64,000 nucleotides of DNA, taken from NCBI GenBank assembly GCA_963837805.1, contig CAWIOU010000013.1, positions 151,094 through 215,093 on the forward strand, read 5' to 3'. Positions within the stretch are counted from its first letter, which is position 1. Each line of letters opens with the position of its first letter. The notes under the pieces were generated by a model, which did no database searches, was not told the DNA's origin, and saw only the letters and a list, made by a program, of their open reading frames with translations. Both the position numbers and the translations under genes were made by a program. The DNA comes from Bog-756 sp963837805. Lineage in GTDB: Bacteria > Actinomycetota > Acidimicrobiia > Acidimicrobiales > RAAP-2. Positions 49,597 through 59,220 of this stretch are shown here, piece after piece.

Positions 49597-51228
49597 ATGC
49601 CCTCCACCGACACGTTCGAACAGGCCGTCGACCAGTTGATGGTCCGGGAGTTCGACGAATCTCCGCGCATGGCATCCATGGTCGGACGGGACGGTTTCGA
49701 CGACCGGCTCGACGATCTCTCCGCCTCCGGCTTCCAACGGCGGGACGACGGTGACGCCCGCTGGCTCAGGCGCTTCCAGGAGTTCGACGTCGCCGACCTT
49801 TCGTTCGAGCAGTCGATCGACCGGGCGCTGGTCATCGCCCGGCTGGACCGCCGTCTGGCCGTGGCCGGATGGGAGGAGTGGCGTCGTTCCCCGGAGGCCT
49901 ATCTCGAGACGGGGATCACCGAGCTGTTCCTCCTGGCCATGCGGTCCGAGGACGAGCTCACCGACGCCGCCGTGGCCAGGTTGCGCGGGATCGGGGCCGT
50001 GCTCGAGGAGGGGGAGCGGAATCTCGACCCGATCCTGGCCAGCCGGCTGATCGTCGAGCGCGGCATTGCCGAGTGTGTGGCCAACATCGGATTCGCCAGG
50101 ACCGAGGTCGCCCAGTTGGCGGACAAGCCCGACAATCGGAGACGGCTGGCCGAGGCCGGCGAGGTCGGTGCCCGGGCCTACGAGAAATTCGCAGATCACC
50201 TCCGGGAGGTGGCCGCCGCGGCCAGCGGCTCCTACGTGTTCGGCGAGGATCGCTACGACGAGGTCCTGCAGAAGGGGGAGCTGCTCGACACCGACACCAG
50301 TTCACTGCGCGAGCAGGGATGGGAGGAGTACCACCGGGTGGCCGGCCGGATGGGCGAGGTGGCGGCACGGATCAGCGGGGGCTCGAGCGACTGGGCCGCG
50401 GTGGTGCGCCAGCTCCAGCAGGTCCACCCGCAGTCGATCGAGGGCATGCGGGCCGGGTACGAGGAGGTCTGCCTGGAGGCACGCCGGTTCATGATCGACG
50501 AGGGACTGGTCACCGACCCTCCCGACGAACGGTGCGAGGTGGTCCCGGCTCCTCCCGCCGTGCGGGCCACGCTGGCGGTGGCCTGCTACATCGCCCCACC
50601 CATGTTCAAGCCGTCCCGGGTGGGCTACTTCTTCGTGCCCTACCCGGTGGACGCCGGGGACACCGCGGAGATCGACGGCCTGCTCGAGAGCAACGCCACC
50701 TACTCGATGGCCACCACCGCCGTGCACGAGGCCTACCCGGGGCACCACTGGCACCTGATGACCACCAAGGAGGCGCGCGAGGTGCGCAGGATCTTCACCT
50801 CGGACTACTTCTCCGAGGGTTGGGCCCTCTACGTCGAGGGGATGATGCGGGATGCCGGCTTCTTCACCCCCGAACAGGAGCTCGGCCAGCTCGAGGCCCG
50901 CCTGTTCCGGGCCGCCCGCATCGTCGTCGACACCTCGCTCCACACCGACCGGATGTCGTTCGACGAGGCCGTGTCGTTCATGCACGAGAAGGCCCTGCTG
51001 CCGTGGCCCACGGCCCGATCCGAAGTGGCCCGCTACTGCGCCTGGCCGACCCAGGCGTCCGCGTACCTGACCGGCGCCATGGCCATCGAACGGGCGCGGG
51101 ACGACTGGGTGGCCAGTGGAGGCGCCCTCAAGGACTTCCATGATTCGTTGGCCCGGTCCGGATGCATGCCCGTTCCTCTGGCCGTGCAGGCGATCACCGG
51201 TACCATCGGGGCGTTCGGATCGGCCTGA
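49597..51228 (+). CDS. DUF885-family putative metallopeptidase
   Basis: 543 residues from the ATG at 49597. The zinc-binding stretch is AVHEAYPGHHWH near residues 376-387, with a downstream glutamate in SEGWALYVEGMM, as in DUF885 proteins and distantly M32-like carboxypeptidases. There is no signal peptide, so it is cytoplasmic. YLTGAMAIERAR and FHDSLARSGCMPVPL near the C terminus are also family features. Substrates are unknown. It is followed after 24 bp by a UBP-type zinc-finger gene, possibly co-transcribed. Confidence 0.93.
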   Translation: MPSTDTFEQAVDQLMVREFDESPRMASMVGRDGFDDRLDDLSASGFQRRDDGDARWLRRFQEFDVADLSFEQSIDRALVIARLDRRLAVAGWEEWRRSPEAYLETGITELFLLAMRSEDELTDAAVARLRGIGAVLEEGERNLDPILASRLIVERGIAECVANIGFARTEVAQLADKPDNRRRLAEAGEVGARAYEKFADHLREVAAAASGSYVFGEDRYDEVLQKGELLDTDTSSLREQGWEEYHRVAGRMGEVAARISGGSSDWAAVVRQLQQVHPQSIEGMRAGYEEVCLEARRFMIDEGLVTDPPDERCEVVPAPPAVRATLAVACYIAPPMFKPSRVGYFFVPYPVDAGDTAEIDGLLESNATYSMATTAVHEAYPGHHWHLMTTKEAREVRRIFTSDYFSEGWALYVEGMMRDAGFFTPEQELGQLEARLFRAARIVVDTSLHTDRMSFDEAVSFMHEKALLPWPTARSEVARYCAWPTQASAYLTGAMAIERARDDWVASGGALKDFHDSLARSGCMPVPLAVQAITGTIGAFGSA

Positions 51229-51252
51229 CACCCCGCCGTCGGAGGAGACGCC

Positions 51253-51552
51253 ATGACTGATGCCGAAGAGTTCTGCAACCACCTGGCCCAGGTCCAAGAA
51301 GTCGTACCGTCATCCAACGGCTGTGAGGACTGCCTGCGGGTCGGCGGTCGGTGGTTGCATCTCCGGGTGTGCATGCTCTGCGGCCACGTGGGGTGCTGTG
51401 ACAGCTCGCCGGGCCATCACGCCACGACCCACTTCGACGACACGGGCCACCCGTTGGTCCAGTCCTTCGAGCCGGGGGAGGACTGGTGGTGGTGCTATGT
51501 GGACGAGTTCGCCTTCGCCGTCGAAGGTGCCCCGGATTTCGAGCACTCCTGA
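51253..51552 (+). CDS. UBP-type zinc-finger protein
   Basis: 99 residues. Cys and His ligands follow the zf-UBP order: CNHL near residue 8, GCEDCL, VCMLCGHVGCCDSS, PGHHATTHFDDTGHPLVQSF. Despite the name these small bacterial proteins have no ubiquitin to bind; their role is not known. A WWWCYVDEFAF tail is typical. Ribosome site GGAGGAG lies ahead of the ATG. It sits between the DUF885 and lipoprotein genes. Confidence 0.95.
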   Translation: MTDAEEFCNHLAQVQEVVPSSNGCEDCLRVGGRWLHLRVCMLCGHVGCCDSSPGHHATTHFDDTGHPLVQSFEPGEDWWWCYVDEFAFAVEGAPDFEHS

Positions 51553-51567
51553 GTCGGGGCCAGGCAT

Positions 51568-52839
51568 GTGCCCGGGCCTGTGAGCTCGACGTCCCCGACG
51601 TCTCGCGCCTCCCGCGCCTCCCGCGCCTCCCGCAGGTCCCCGACGCCCGGCGGCGACCGACGGCGCACGCCGGCGCTGGCTCTGGTGGGAGCGGTGGCCA
51701 TGCTCTCCGGCTGTGCACTGGTGTCCACGCCGGTGCCGTCCCCGGTCCACGACTCGTCGCTGGCGCCGCCGGGGGCGATGGGCTACGTGGTGTGCCCGAA
51801 CGCGGTCACCCCGGTGGAGCTGGCCAACCACGTGGCCGAGCCGGCCATCAGGCTTCCCATCACGGGCACCCCCGACCTCGGCGACTTCGCCGTCGCCGTG
51901 TCGCCGGACGGCCAATGGGCCTACGTGGTGACCAGTGACGGGGTGACACCGACACCGACGTCGGGCCGCACCACGCTGCCGCCGGTGACCACGGGGGCGA
52001 CGACCACCACCGACACGGCGCCGTCCGGGGTGCGCGTCCAGAACGTGGTCATCCCCATCGACCTGGTCACCCAGCAGGCGGAGAGGCCGATCAAGATCCC
52101 GGGTCAGGGGGGCACCCACGCCATCGTGGTCATGCACGGCGGCCGGACCGTCCTGGCCGCCAGCGGGAGCACCATCGTCCCGGTCGACGCCGTCACCCAC
52201 GATGTGGGCACACCGCTGGACCTGGGCCCGGGCCACACCATCTTCGGCATGGCCCTCAGTCCCACCGGCCCGACGCTCTACGCCCTCGTGGCCGGGGGTG
52301 TGTTCCCGGTCGACACGGCCAACGCCACCGCCGGGGTCGAGGTCCCCACCCGGTTGTCGGTCTCGTCGGTGTACTCGCCCCACGGCATCGCCGTCACCCG
52401 GAGCGGGACCACCGCTTACGTGGTCGGCCAGGGCGGGACCGACTACGGCGGGCGGGTCCTCCCCATCGACACCGCCACCGGCGCCACCCAGACCATGACG
52501 GGATTCGACAAGTACGGCATCGCCGATCCGGCGGCCATCGCCGTCGACTCCACCGGCACCACACTGCTGGTGGCCGACGCGGCCAACAACTGGGTCAATC
52601 CGATCTCGGTGAGCCATTTCTCCCAGCCCGATCCCCCGGTGAGGCTCCCGGCCCGGACGGGGGACGGGTCGGGCACCGGACACCCGACCGACATCGTGTT
52701 CGGTCCCGGTCGGACCGGCGCCTTCGTCGTGGACGGCTTCGACGCGGTGATCCCCTACCGCCCGGGATCGCCGAGGTTCGGAGAACCGATCGCCGTGTGC
52801 ACCGGGGCGTCGTCGATGGTGGTGGCCCGGGCCCCGTGA
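51568..52839 (+). CDS. Secreted lipoprotein with YncE-like beta-propeller
   Basis: 423 residues. After an Arg/Ser-rich start containing the repeat SRASRASRASR comes a hydrophobic stretch and lipobox MLSGC, indicating a lipoprotein anchored outside the membrane; the true start may be further in. The mature part is a seven-bladed-type propeller built of repeating units such as VAVSPDGQWAYVVTSDG, MALSPTGPTLYALVAGG, IAVTRSGTTAYVVGQGG and IAVDSTGTTLLVADAAN. A Thr/Pro-rich loop lies between blades 1 and 2. Binding partner is unknown. The repeat at 51603-51633 is a microsatellite of CGCCTCC units. Confidence 0.85.
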   Translation: MPGPVSSTSPTSRASRASRASRRSPTPGGDRRRTPALALVGAVAMLSGCALVSTPVPSPVHDSSLAPPGAMGYVVCPNAVTPVELANHVAEPAIRLPITGTPDLGDFAVAVSPDGQWAYVVTSDGVTPTPTSGRTTLPPVTTGATTTTDTAPSGVRVQNVVIPIDLVTQQAERPIKIPGQGGTHAIVVMHGGRTVLAASGSTIVPVDAVTHDVGTPLDLGPGHTIFGMALSPTGPTLYALVAGGVFPVDTANATAGVEVPTRLSVSSVYSPHGIAVTRSGTTAYVVGQGGTDYGGRVLPIDTATGATQTMTGFDKYGIADPAAIAVDSTGTTLLVADAANNWVNPISVSHFSQPDPPVRLPARTGDGSGTGHPTDIVFGPGRTGAFVVDGFDAVIPYRPGSPRFGEPIAVCTGASSMVVARAP

Positions 52840-52870
52840 CCGGCACGATGGGACCGGATGGACGGCGGGC

Positions 52871-54361
52871 TCAGCCGGCGGGCCGTTCGACGTCGAGGCC
52901 CGATGCCCTGACCGCCGCCGCCGCCTCCTCGGACCGGTAGATGGCGGGCTTCTCGCCGGCCGCCTCGAGCAGCTCGTCGAGGGCCGGGGGGATGGCCGCG
53001 GTCAGGTTCCAGAGGAGGGGAATCGAGTCGGGGCAGGCGATGATCCCCCAGTAGAGGACGCCCCGGTAGCTCATGACGGTGATGTTGAGGCCCATCCCCT
53101 CCATCACCGGTCCGAGCGGGAAGCCGGCCTGGAGCTCGGCGCCACCCAGGTAGAGCGGGAAGTCCGGCCCCGGGACATTCGAGATGACCAGGTTGGCGAT
53201 GGGGCGGTGCCGGTTGGCCAGGCGCATGGCCGAGTAGAGCCGGGCGCCGCTGGCGAACACGTTCGGGGTGGCGTGCTCGGCCCAGTTGAGCAGCATGTCG
53301 GCCCCCAGCGCGTTGTGCTCGTCCTTGGCCCCCTTGGTGCCATCGTGAATGGCCTGCAGGCGGTCGAGGGGGCCGTCGAGGTGGGCGGGCAGCTGGACGA
53401 ACATCGACGACACCTGGTTCGAACCCTTGGGTGAGTCGATGTCAGGCCGGACCGACACCGGCACCACGGCCACGAGCGGCTTGTCGGGGAGTTCGTCGCC
53501 GTCGAGCAGGAACGTGCGCAGGGCGCCGGTGCAGACGGCCAGGATGACGTCGTTCACCGTGCTCCCGGTGGCGTTCTTCAACCGCTTGACGTCGTCGAGC
53601 CCGATGGCGGTGAACGACACGTTGCGGCGCCGGGTGAGGGCGGTGTTGAACGAGGTCCGAGGGGCGGACAAGGGGAGGGCGGCGTTCGAGCGACCGGACC
53701 GGTCGGGGGTTCCCAGCCGGATCCTGCGGACGTCGAAGATCCGCTGGCTGGTCCGGATCACGTCACGGACCATCTCGAAGGGACGCAGGGAACGGGCCAC
53801 CCCGGCCTGGGCCATGAGCTCGAGCGACGAGGGGACCCGCTCGTCGACCGAGACCTCGGGACGGGCCTCCTCGGGTGCCGGATCGGGTTCGAGATCGAAA
53901 AGCACCGACAGCAGTTCGGCTCCCGAGACCCCGTCGACGGTCGAATGGTGCATCTTGACGACGACCCCGACATCACCCTCGGCCAGTCCCTCCACGATCC
54001 ACATCTCCCACAGCGGTCGGGCCCGATCGAGCTGGTGCCCGGCGATTTCGCCGGTCAGCTCGGCGAACTCGAGCAGCCCCCCCGGCCGGGGCACCGCGGC
54101 CCGCCGGACGTGGTAGTCGATGTCGAAGCCACGGTCGTCCACCCACACCGGGTGGCCGAGGCGGAACGGCACCTCCACCAGCCGGCGCCTGAACACCGGG
54201 GCGGCGGGGATGCGGCCGGCGATCCGCTCCTTCATGCGCTCGAACGAGTAGCCGTCCGGAACCGTCGACGGGTCGAAGACGAGGGCCATGGCCACGTGCA
54301 TGTGGAGGCTCGGGGTCTCGAGATAGAGGAAGCTGGCATCGAGTCCGCTGAGTCGTTCCAT
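52871..54361 (-). CDS. Wax ester synthase/diacylglycerol acyltransferase (WS/DGAT)
   Basis: 496 residues from the ATG at 54361. MERLSGLDASFLYLETPSLH is the standard opening; the catalytic HHxxxDG is MHHSTVDGVSG near residue 137. VNDVILAVCTGALRTFLL and the C-terminal NLVISNVPGPDFPLYLGGAE (the NxxxSNVPG motif) are all present. The enzyme esterifies fatty acyl-CoA to diacylglycerol or fatty alcohol for storage lipid. It is divergent from a membrane-anchored esterase, a plausible lipid-turnover pair. Confidence 0.96.
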   Translation of the reverse strand: MERLSGLDASFLYLETPSLHMHVAMALVFDPSTVPDGYSFERMKERIAGRIPAAPVFRRRLVEVPFRLGHPVWVDDRGFDIDYHVRRAAVPRPGGLLEFAELTGEIAGHQLDRARPLWEMWIVEGLAEGDVGVVVKMHHSTVDGVSGAELLSVLFDLEPDPAPEEARPEVSVDERVPSSLELMAQAGVARSLRPFEMVRDVIRTSQRIFDVRRIRLGTPDRSGRSNAALPLSAPRTSFNTALTRRRNVSFTAIGLDDVKRLKNATGSTVNDVILAVCTGALRTFLLDGDELPDKPLVAVVPVSVRPDIDSPKGSNQVSSMFVQLPAHLDGPLDRLQAIHDGTKGAKDEHNALGADMLLNWAEHATPNVFASGARLYSAMRLANRHRPIANLVISNVPGPDFPLYLGGAELQAGFPLGPVMEGMGLNITVMSYRGVLYWGIIACPDSIPLLWNLTAAIPPALDELLEAAGEKPAIYRSEEAAAAVRASGLDVERPAG

Positions 54362-54480
54362 CGCCGTCCTTTCCTGACCGGCCGTCAGGGTCTTGCCCTC
54401 CGGCCGGCCCGGTCCTTTCCTGCGCCGGCCCTCATGGCCGCCCCGCCCGGTCCGGTTGGCTTCACTTCTCTGGTCGGACC

Positions 54481-55761
54481 GTGTTTGATGGAGGGGTGGC
54501 CTGGGTGTTCCTCGCAGTCAGCATTGCCTTCGCGGTCCTCGTGGTCAACGCCTACCACCCGGTGAAGCGGGAGCCCTTCACCGTGGCCAGCTTCGCGCTG
54601 GGCTGGATACCCGGTGAGCTGCCCGTACAGGTCGCCGCCTTCGAGGTCGCCGCCGCCGCCGTCCTCGTCCTCAACGGTGGCCTCCGCGGCTGGCCGGGCT
54701 GGGTGGGCCTGGTCATCGCCGTCGGATCGGTGGCCGGGTTGGCCCAGCTGGCCGTGATCGCCCACCGATCCGGGGCCCTGGTCGAGGAGGCCCTCGACCA
54801 GGCCAGCGGAGGGTCGATCGAGGTGGCCGGCTTCGATCCGGCCCCGCTGTGGAACCGCTGGTGGCGGCTGGTCATCGCCGTGCCCTTCCGTTGGCACGGC
54901 ATCAAGAGGGTCAAGAACATCGACTACTGGGGCGACGGGAACTACCGGCACAAGCTCGACATCCTCACCCGTCGGGCGGTGGGCGCCGGGCGGGCCCCGG
55001 TGCTCGTCTACATCCACGGGGGGGCATGGGTCATCGGGGACAAGCGGGAGCAGGGCATCCCGATGATGCACGAGCTGGCCCGACGCGGTTGGGTGTGTGT
55101 CGTCATCAACTACCGCCTCAGCCCCCGGGCCACCTGGCCGGCCCACATCGTGGACTGCAAGCGGGCCGTCGCCTGGGTACGGGAGCACATCGCCGACTAC
55201 GGGGGGGACCCGGAGTTCGTCGCCGTGTCCGGAGGATCCGCCGGCGGCCACCTGTCGTCGCTGCTGGCCCTCACGCCCAACCGGCCCGAGTGGCAGCCCG
55301 GATTCGAGGACATGGACACCTCGGTCGATGCCTGCATCCCCTGCTACGGCGTGTACGACATGACCGTCGACCCGGAACTGTCGGGCGCCTACGGTGCCGG
55401 ACTCCTCGACCTGCTCGAGCGCAGGGTGATGAAGACCAGGAAGTCGGACAACCCCGAGCAGTTCGAGCAGGCGTCGCCCGACCACCGGGTGACCGCATCG
55501 GCGCCACCCATGTTCGTCATGCACGGGGTCAACGACACCCTCGTGCCGGTGGCCGTGGCCCGACATTTCGTGGCCGAACTGCGCCGGATCTCCGAGGCGC
55601 CGGTCGCCTACGTGGAGCTGCCCCGGGCCCAGCACGCCTTCGACGTGCTGGCCTCCATCCGCTGCCGGCACACCACCATGGGCGCCGTCCGGTTTCTGGA
55701 GGGCGCCCGGGCCCGGGCCGGTCATGGGATGCCCAGGCCGGTGCCGTCCTCCGATTTCTGA
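54481..55761 (+). CDS. Membrane-anchored alpha/beta hydrolase (HSL/carboxylesterase family)
   Basis: 426 residues. Two or three hydrophobic helices occupy residues ~5-100. The catalytic domain has oxyanion hole VYIHGGAWVIGDK, nucleophile SGGSAGGHLSS, acid region MHGVNDTLVPV and His in RAQHAFDV, so the triad is complete. It resembles mycobacterial Lip esterases. Location is probably membrane-bound; which side the active site faces is not clear. The gene is divergent from WS/DGAT over 119 bp. Confidence 0.92.
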   Translation: MFDGGVAWVFLAVSIAFAVLVVNAYHPVKREPFTVASFALGWIPGELPVQVAAFEVAAAAVLVLNGGLRGWPGWVGLVIAVGSVAGLAQLAVIAHRSGALVEEALDQASGGSIEVAGFDPAPLWNRWWRLVIAVPFRWHGIKRVKNIDYWGDGNYRHKLDILTRRAVGAGRAPVLVYIHGGAWVIGDKREQGIPMMHELARRGWVCVVINYRLSPRATWPAHIVDCKRAVAWVREHIADYGGDPEFVAVSGGSAGGHLSSLLALTPNRPEWQPGFEDMDTSVDACIPCYGVYDMTVDPELSGAYGAGLLDLLERRVMKTRKSDNPEQFEQASPDHRVTASAPPMFVMHGVNDTLVPVAVARHFVAELRRISEAPVAYVELPRAQHAFDVLASIRCRHTTMGAVRFLEGARARAGHGMPRPVPSSDF

Positions 55762-55894
55762 GCGCTCCCGGCTGAAGTGCTAGACAAACAGACGAGTTTC
55801 TGACGTAGAGTCACATATTCACAAAACCGTCATGTTGCCCAGGGGACGGCCAGTTCCCGCCCGACGTGGCCAAGACCGAGATCAAGGGGGAGCC

Positions 55895-57214
55895 TTGGGT
55901 TCTGCATCGTGGAAGACGCGCTTGGCCGCGCTGACGTTGGTCACGGTGGTAGCCGCCACCGCGGTGGCATGCAGCTCCACCAACTCGACGACGACGACAA
56001 CGGCGTCGGGCGGAAAGGCGAGCATCGGCAACCGGACGGTGCCGTCCAGCGCCTTCAGCGACCACACCGGCATCACCGCCACCAGCATCAAGGTCGGCAA
56101 TGTCTCCACCCTGGCCATCGGTGGCCTGTTCAAGGGCGCGCTGGTCGGGACCCAGGCCTACGCCGACTACGTCAACTCCACGGGCGGGGTCAACGGGCGC
56201 AAGATCACCGTCGACAGCGCCGACGACCAGTACACGGGGACCGGCAACAAGGAGGCCACCCAGAACGCGGTGTCCACCGACGCCGCCCTGGTCGGCGGGT
56301 TCTCCACCTTCGACAGCTTCGGCGGAACGGTGCTGGCCCAGAACCCGGGTGTCCCTGACGTGACCCAGGTGCTCGACCCGGCCACCAACGCGCTGCCCAA
56401 TGTGTACAGCGCCGTCCCCCTCGGGGGCGGCTGGGAGGAGGGCGCGCTCCAGTACTTCTGGAAGAAGTTTGGCTCGGCGCCGCTCCAGCATGTGGGCACC
56501 CTGGTCGCCGACCTCCCCTCACCCGAGGCCGACTGGGCCGGTGAGAAGTACGTCATGGAGAAGGTCGGCTACCACGTGGTCTACGACCAGACCTACGGCG
56601 AAACCCAGTTCGATTTCACCCCCAACGTGATCGCCATGAGAAACGCAGGGGTCAAGGTGCTGTTCATCGACCAGATGGCCGAGGTCTACGCCTCGGCGCT
56701 GCTCAAGAACCTCGTCCAGCAGAACTTCCACCCCCTGGTGGTGCTGGGCGCGGCCACCTACTCCACGGCGCTGATCCCGGCGGCCGGAGGGCCACAGGCC
56801 GTCGACGGCTCCTACTTCGACCAGAACGCCTCGCTCTACCTGGGAGGGGACTCGGGCAAGATCCCCGCCGTGAACACTTTCCTCCACTGGGTGAACACGG
56901 CGTCGCCCGGGTTCCACGCCGACCTGTTCACCCTCTACGGGTGGCTGTCGGGCCAGCTCTTCGTGCAGGCCCTCCGGAAGGCGGGCACCGACCCGAGCCG
57001 CGGATCGATCCTGACCGCGCTGTCGAAGATCACCTCGTTCAACGGCGGCAACATCGTGACCACCAGCAACCCGGCGGCCAGGTCGACGTCCAATTGCTAT
57101 CTGGTGGGCCAGGTGCTCAATTCGCAGTGGACCCGCCAGGACAACCCGCCCATCGACAGCCCGACCAACGGGTACCGGTGCGACTACTCGTACGTGACGC
57201 CACCGAAATCCTGA
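55895..57214 (+). CDS. ABC transporter substrate-binding lipoprotein (branched-chain amino acid/amide type)
   Basis: 439 residues from a TTG at 55895, chosen because AAGGGGGAG lies just upstream and because it gives a proper lipoprotein signal (SWKTRLAALTLVTVVAATAV then AC-SS lipobox). A Ser/Thr linker precedes a periplasmic-binding-protein type I fold (ATSIKVGNVSTLAIGGLFKG, then YADYVNSTGGVNGRKITVDS). Substrate could be an amino acid, amide or aromatic acid. It heads the binding protein-permease-ATPase-ATPase operon to 61023. Confidence 0.92.
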   Translation: MGSASWKTRLAALTLVTVVAATAVACSSTNSTTTTTASGGKASIGNRTVPSSAFSDHTGITATSIKVGNVSTLAIGGLFKGALVGTQAYADYVNSTGGVNGRKITVDSADDQYTGTGNKEATQNAVSTDAALVGGFSTFDSFGGTVLAQNPGVPDVTQVLDPATNALPNVYSAVPLGGGWEEGALQYFWKKFGSAPLQHVGTLVADLPSPEADWAGEKYVMEKVGYHVVYDQTYGETQFDFTPNVIAMRNAGVKVLFIDQMAEVYASALLKNLVQQNFHPLVVLGAATYSTALIPAAGGPQAVDGSYFDQNASLYLGGDSGKIPAVNTFLHWVNTASPGFHADLFTLYGWLSGQLFVQALRKAGTDPSRGSILTALSKITSFNGGNIVTTSNPAARSTSNCYLVGQVLNSQWTRQDNPPIDSPTNGYRCDYSYVTPPKS

Positions 57215-57282
57215 GCGGGGTCGGGGGCACCGGAGCCGTCTGATGTGGTCCATCGGGGAACGGGGTTGATGGGGTTGATGCG

Positions 57283-59220
57283 GTGAGCAATTTCCTGCAG
57301 TACACCGTGTTCGGCATCATGTTCGGCGCCGGGTATGCCATCGCCGCCACCGGTCTCGTCGTCACCTACACCACCTCGGGCGTCTTCAACTTCGCCCAGG
57401 GCGCCGTGGGGATGGTCGCCGCCTTCTGCTACTGGGGACTGGTCACCCAGGACCACGTGAACATCCTGGTGGCCCTGGTCATCATCCTCGTCGTCGGTGC
57501 CTCCATCTCGGGGGCGCTGGTCGAGCGGGTGCTCATGCGCCGGCTCCACGGTGCCTCGGCCGAACGGCCGGTGATGGTCACGCTCGGCCTGCTGGTCATC
57601 CTCACCGGGTTCGCCACCGTCACCTGGAACCCGAGCACCCAGCATCTGGTGGGCAACATGGTGAACGGGCAGTTCCGGCTGGTCGGGATCAACATCCAGT
57701 ACCAGGAGGTCCTGATCATCGGGGTGGCCCTGGCGGTGGCCGTGGCCCTGCGCCTGCTCTTCTACTCCACCCGCACCGGGGTGGCCCTCCGGGCGGTGGT
57801 CGACGACCCCGAGCTGCTGGCCATGTCCGGCGCCTCCCCCAACCGGATGAGCCAGTACGGATGGATCCTCGGGTTCGTCATGGCCGCGCTGGCCGGCGTC
57901 CTCCTGGCGCCGACCCAGACCACCGGATTGAGCATCCCGGCCATGACCCTCCTGGTGGTCAACGGCTATGCGGCGGCCATCGTCGGTCGGCTCAAGAACA
58001 TCCCGGTCACCTTCGCCGCCGCCATCGGTATCGGGCTGGCCGAGAACTACGTGATCAGCTATCTGCTGCCCCACCTTCCCCAGAGCCTGGTGCCGGATGT
58101 GACCCTGGCCCTGCCGATGGTCTTCTTGTTCATCGCCCTCGTCACCCTGCCGTCGGTCCGGCTCCGGGCGGTGGGCCGCCTGACCAAGGCGCGCATCCCG
58201 CGTGTGGCCGGTGGCCGCGAGTCCCTGCTGGCCGGCATCGGCTTTCTCGTGGTGGCCGCGGTGGTGGCCCTGGTCTTCAACAACAAGCCGTTCGAGGGGA
58301 CCACCGTGCTCCAACTGGGCGGCGTGGTCATGACCCTCGGGATCGTGGGCCTCTCGCTGGTGCTTCTCACCGGGTACTCGGGCCAGATCTCGCTGTGCCA
58401 GTTCTCCTTCATGGGCATCGGCGCCTTCATCATGGGCAAGGTGGCCGGTGGCGGCTCGGTCCTCGGCCTGGTGGCGGCCACCGTGGTCTGCGCCGCGGTC
58501 GGGGCCTTGGTCGCCCTGCCCACCATCCGGCTGCGCGACCTGTACCTGGCCCTGGCCACCTTCGCCTTCGCCGACGCGGTGGCCAACGGGTTCTTCCTCG
58601 ACACCCACATCTACGGATCCGGGGGTGTGAACGTGGGGCGGATCGTCCTCCCCGGACTGTCGTTCGGCGGCGACGCCTCCGAGTTCCTTCTGGTCACCGT
58701 CTTCTTCGTGGTGATCGCCTGGATCGTGCTGGCCATCCGCCGTTCGATGTTCGGCCGGAGGCTGGTGGCCCTCAACGACTCACCGGCCGCCTACGCCACG
58801 GTGGGGCTCAACATCGGTTTCACCAAGGTGGCGGTGTTCGCCATCGCCGCGGGCATCGCCGGCCTGGGTGGGGCGCTGTACGGCACCGTGCAGGAGACGG
58901 TCGGTACCTCCGACTTCGACTTCTTCGCCGGCATCATCTTCGTCCTGTTCGTCACCGTGTGGAGCATTCGGACGGTTTCCGGGGCCTTCCTGGCCGCCCT
59001 CACCTACGTGGTCCTCAACCAGGTGTGGCCGAACGGCCTCGGCCTCTTCGCCGGTGCCGGCATCATCCTGATCGGCCGGGCCGCCGGGGGCATTCTCGGC
59101 ATCGAGTTCATCCAGAACCTCCTGCCCTGGGGCAGGCGGGGTGGGGATGCGGTGGTCGGGCCGGCCGCGCCGGTCGGCGGTACCTTCGCGGTCGGAGGTG
59201 GGACCCGTGCCGCCAGTTGA
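57283..59220 (+). CDS. Fused LivH-LivM branched-chain-type ABC permease
   Basis: 645 residues from a GTG at 57283. The N-terminal half (about 1-290) is a LivH permease (GLVVTYTTSGVFNFAQGAVG), the C-terminal half from about 320 a LivM permease (LLTGYSGQISLCQFSFMGIG, then the EAA-like loop SMFGRRLVALNDSPAAYATV). Together they give about 17-18 membrane helices, so one chain provides both translocation subunits. The tail past residue 620 is Gly/Ala-rich. It overlaps the LivG start by 14 bp and is co-translated. Confidence 0.95.
   Translation: MSNFLQYTVFGIMFGAGYAIAATGLVVTYTTSGVFNFAQGAVGMVAAFCYWGLVTQDHVNILVALVIILVVGASISGALVERVLMRRLHGASAERPVMVTLGLLVILTGFATVTWNPSTQHLVGNMVNGQFRLVGINIQYQEVLIIGVALAVAVALRLLFYSTRTGVALRAVVDDPELLAMSGASPNRMSQYGWILGFVMAALAGVLLAPTQTTGLSIPAMTLLVVNGYAAAIVGRLKNIPVTFAAAIGIGLAENYVISYLLPHLPQSLVPDVTLALPMVFLFIALVTLPSVRLRAVGRLTKARIPRVAGGRESLLAGIGFLVVAAVVALVFNNKPFEGTTVLQLGGVVMTLGIVGLSLVLLTGYSGQISLCQFSFMGIGAFIMGKVAGGGSVLGLVAATVVCAAVGALVALPTIRLRDLYLALATFAFADAVANGFFLDTHIYGSGGVNVGRIVLPGLSFGGDASEFLLVTVFFVVIAWIVLAIRRSMFGRRLVALNDSPAAYATVGLNIGFTKVAVFAIAAGIAGLGGALYGTVQETVGTSDFDFFAGIIFVLFVTVWSIRTVSGAFLAALTYVVLNQVWPNGLGLFAGAGIILIGRAAGGILGIEFIQNLLPWGRRGGDAVVGPAAPVGGTFAVGGGTRAAS

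Noticed and set aside
47518..51228. Forward open frame of 1236 codons
   Set aside because: Its first ~690 codons are an out-of-frame shadow of the EAL gene (Arg/Pro/Gly-rich). Only the last part from 49597 is the real DUF885 gene.
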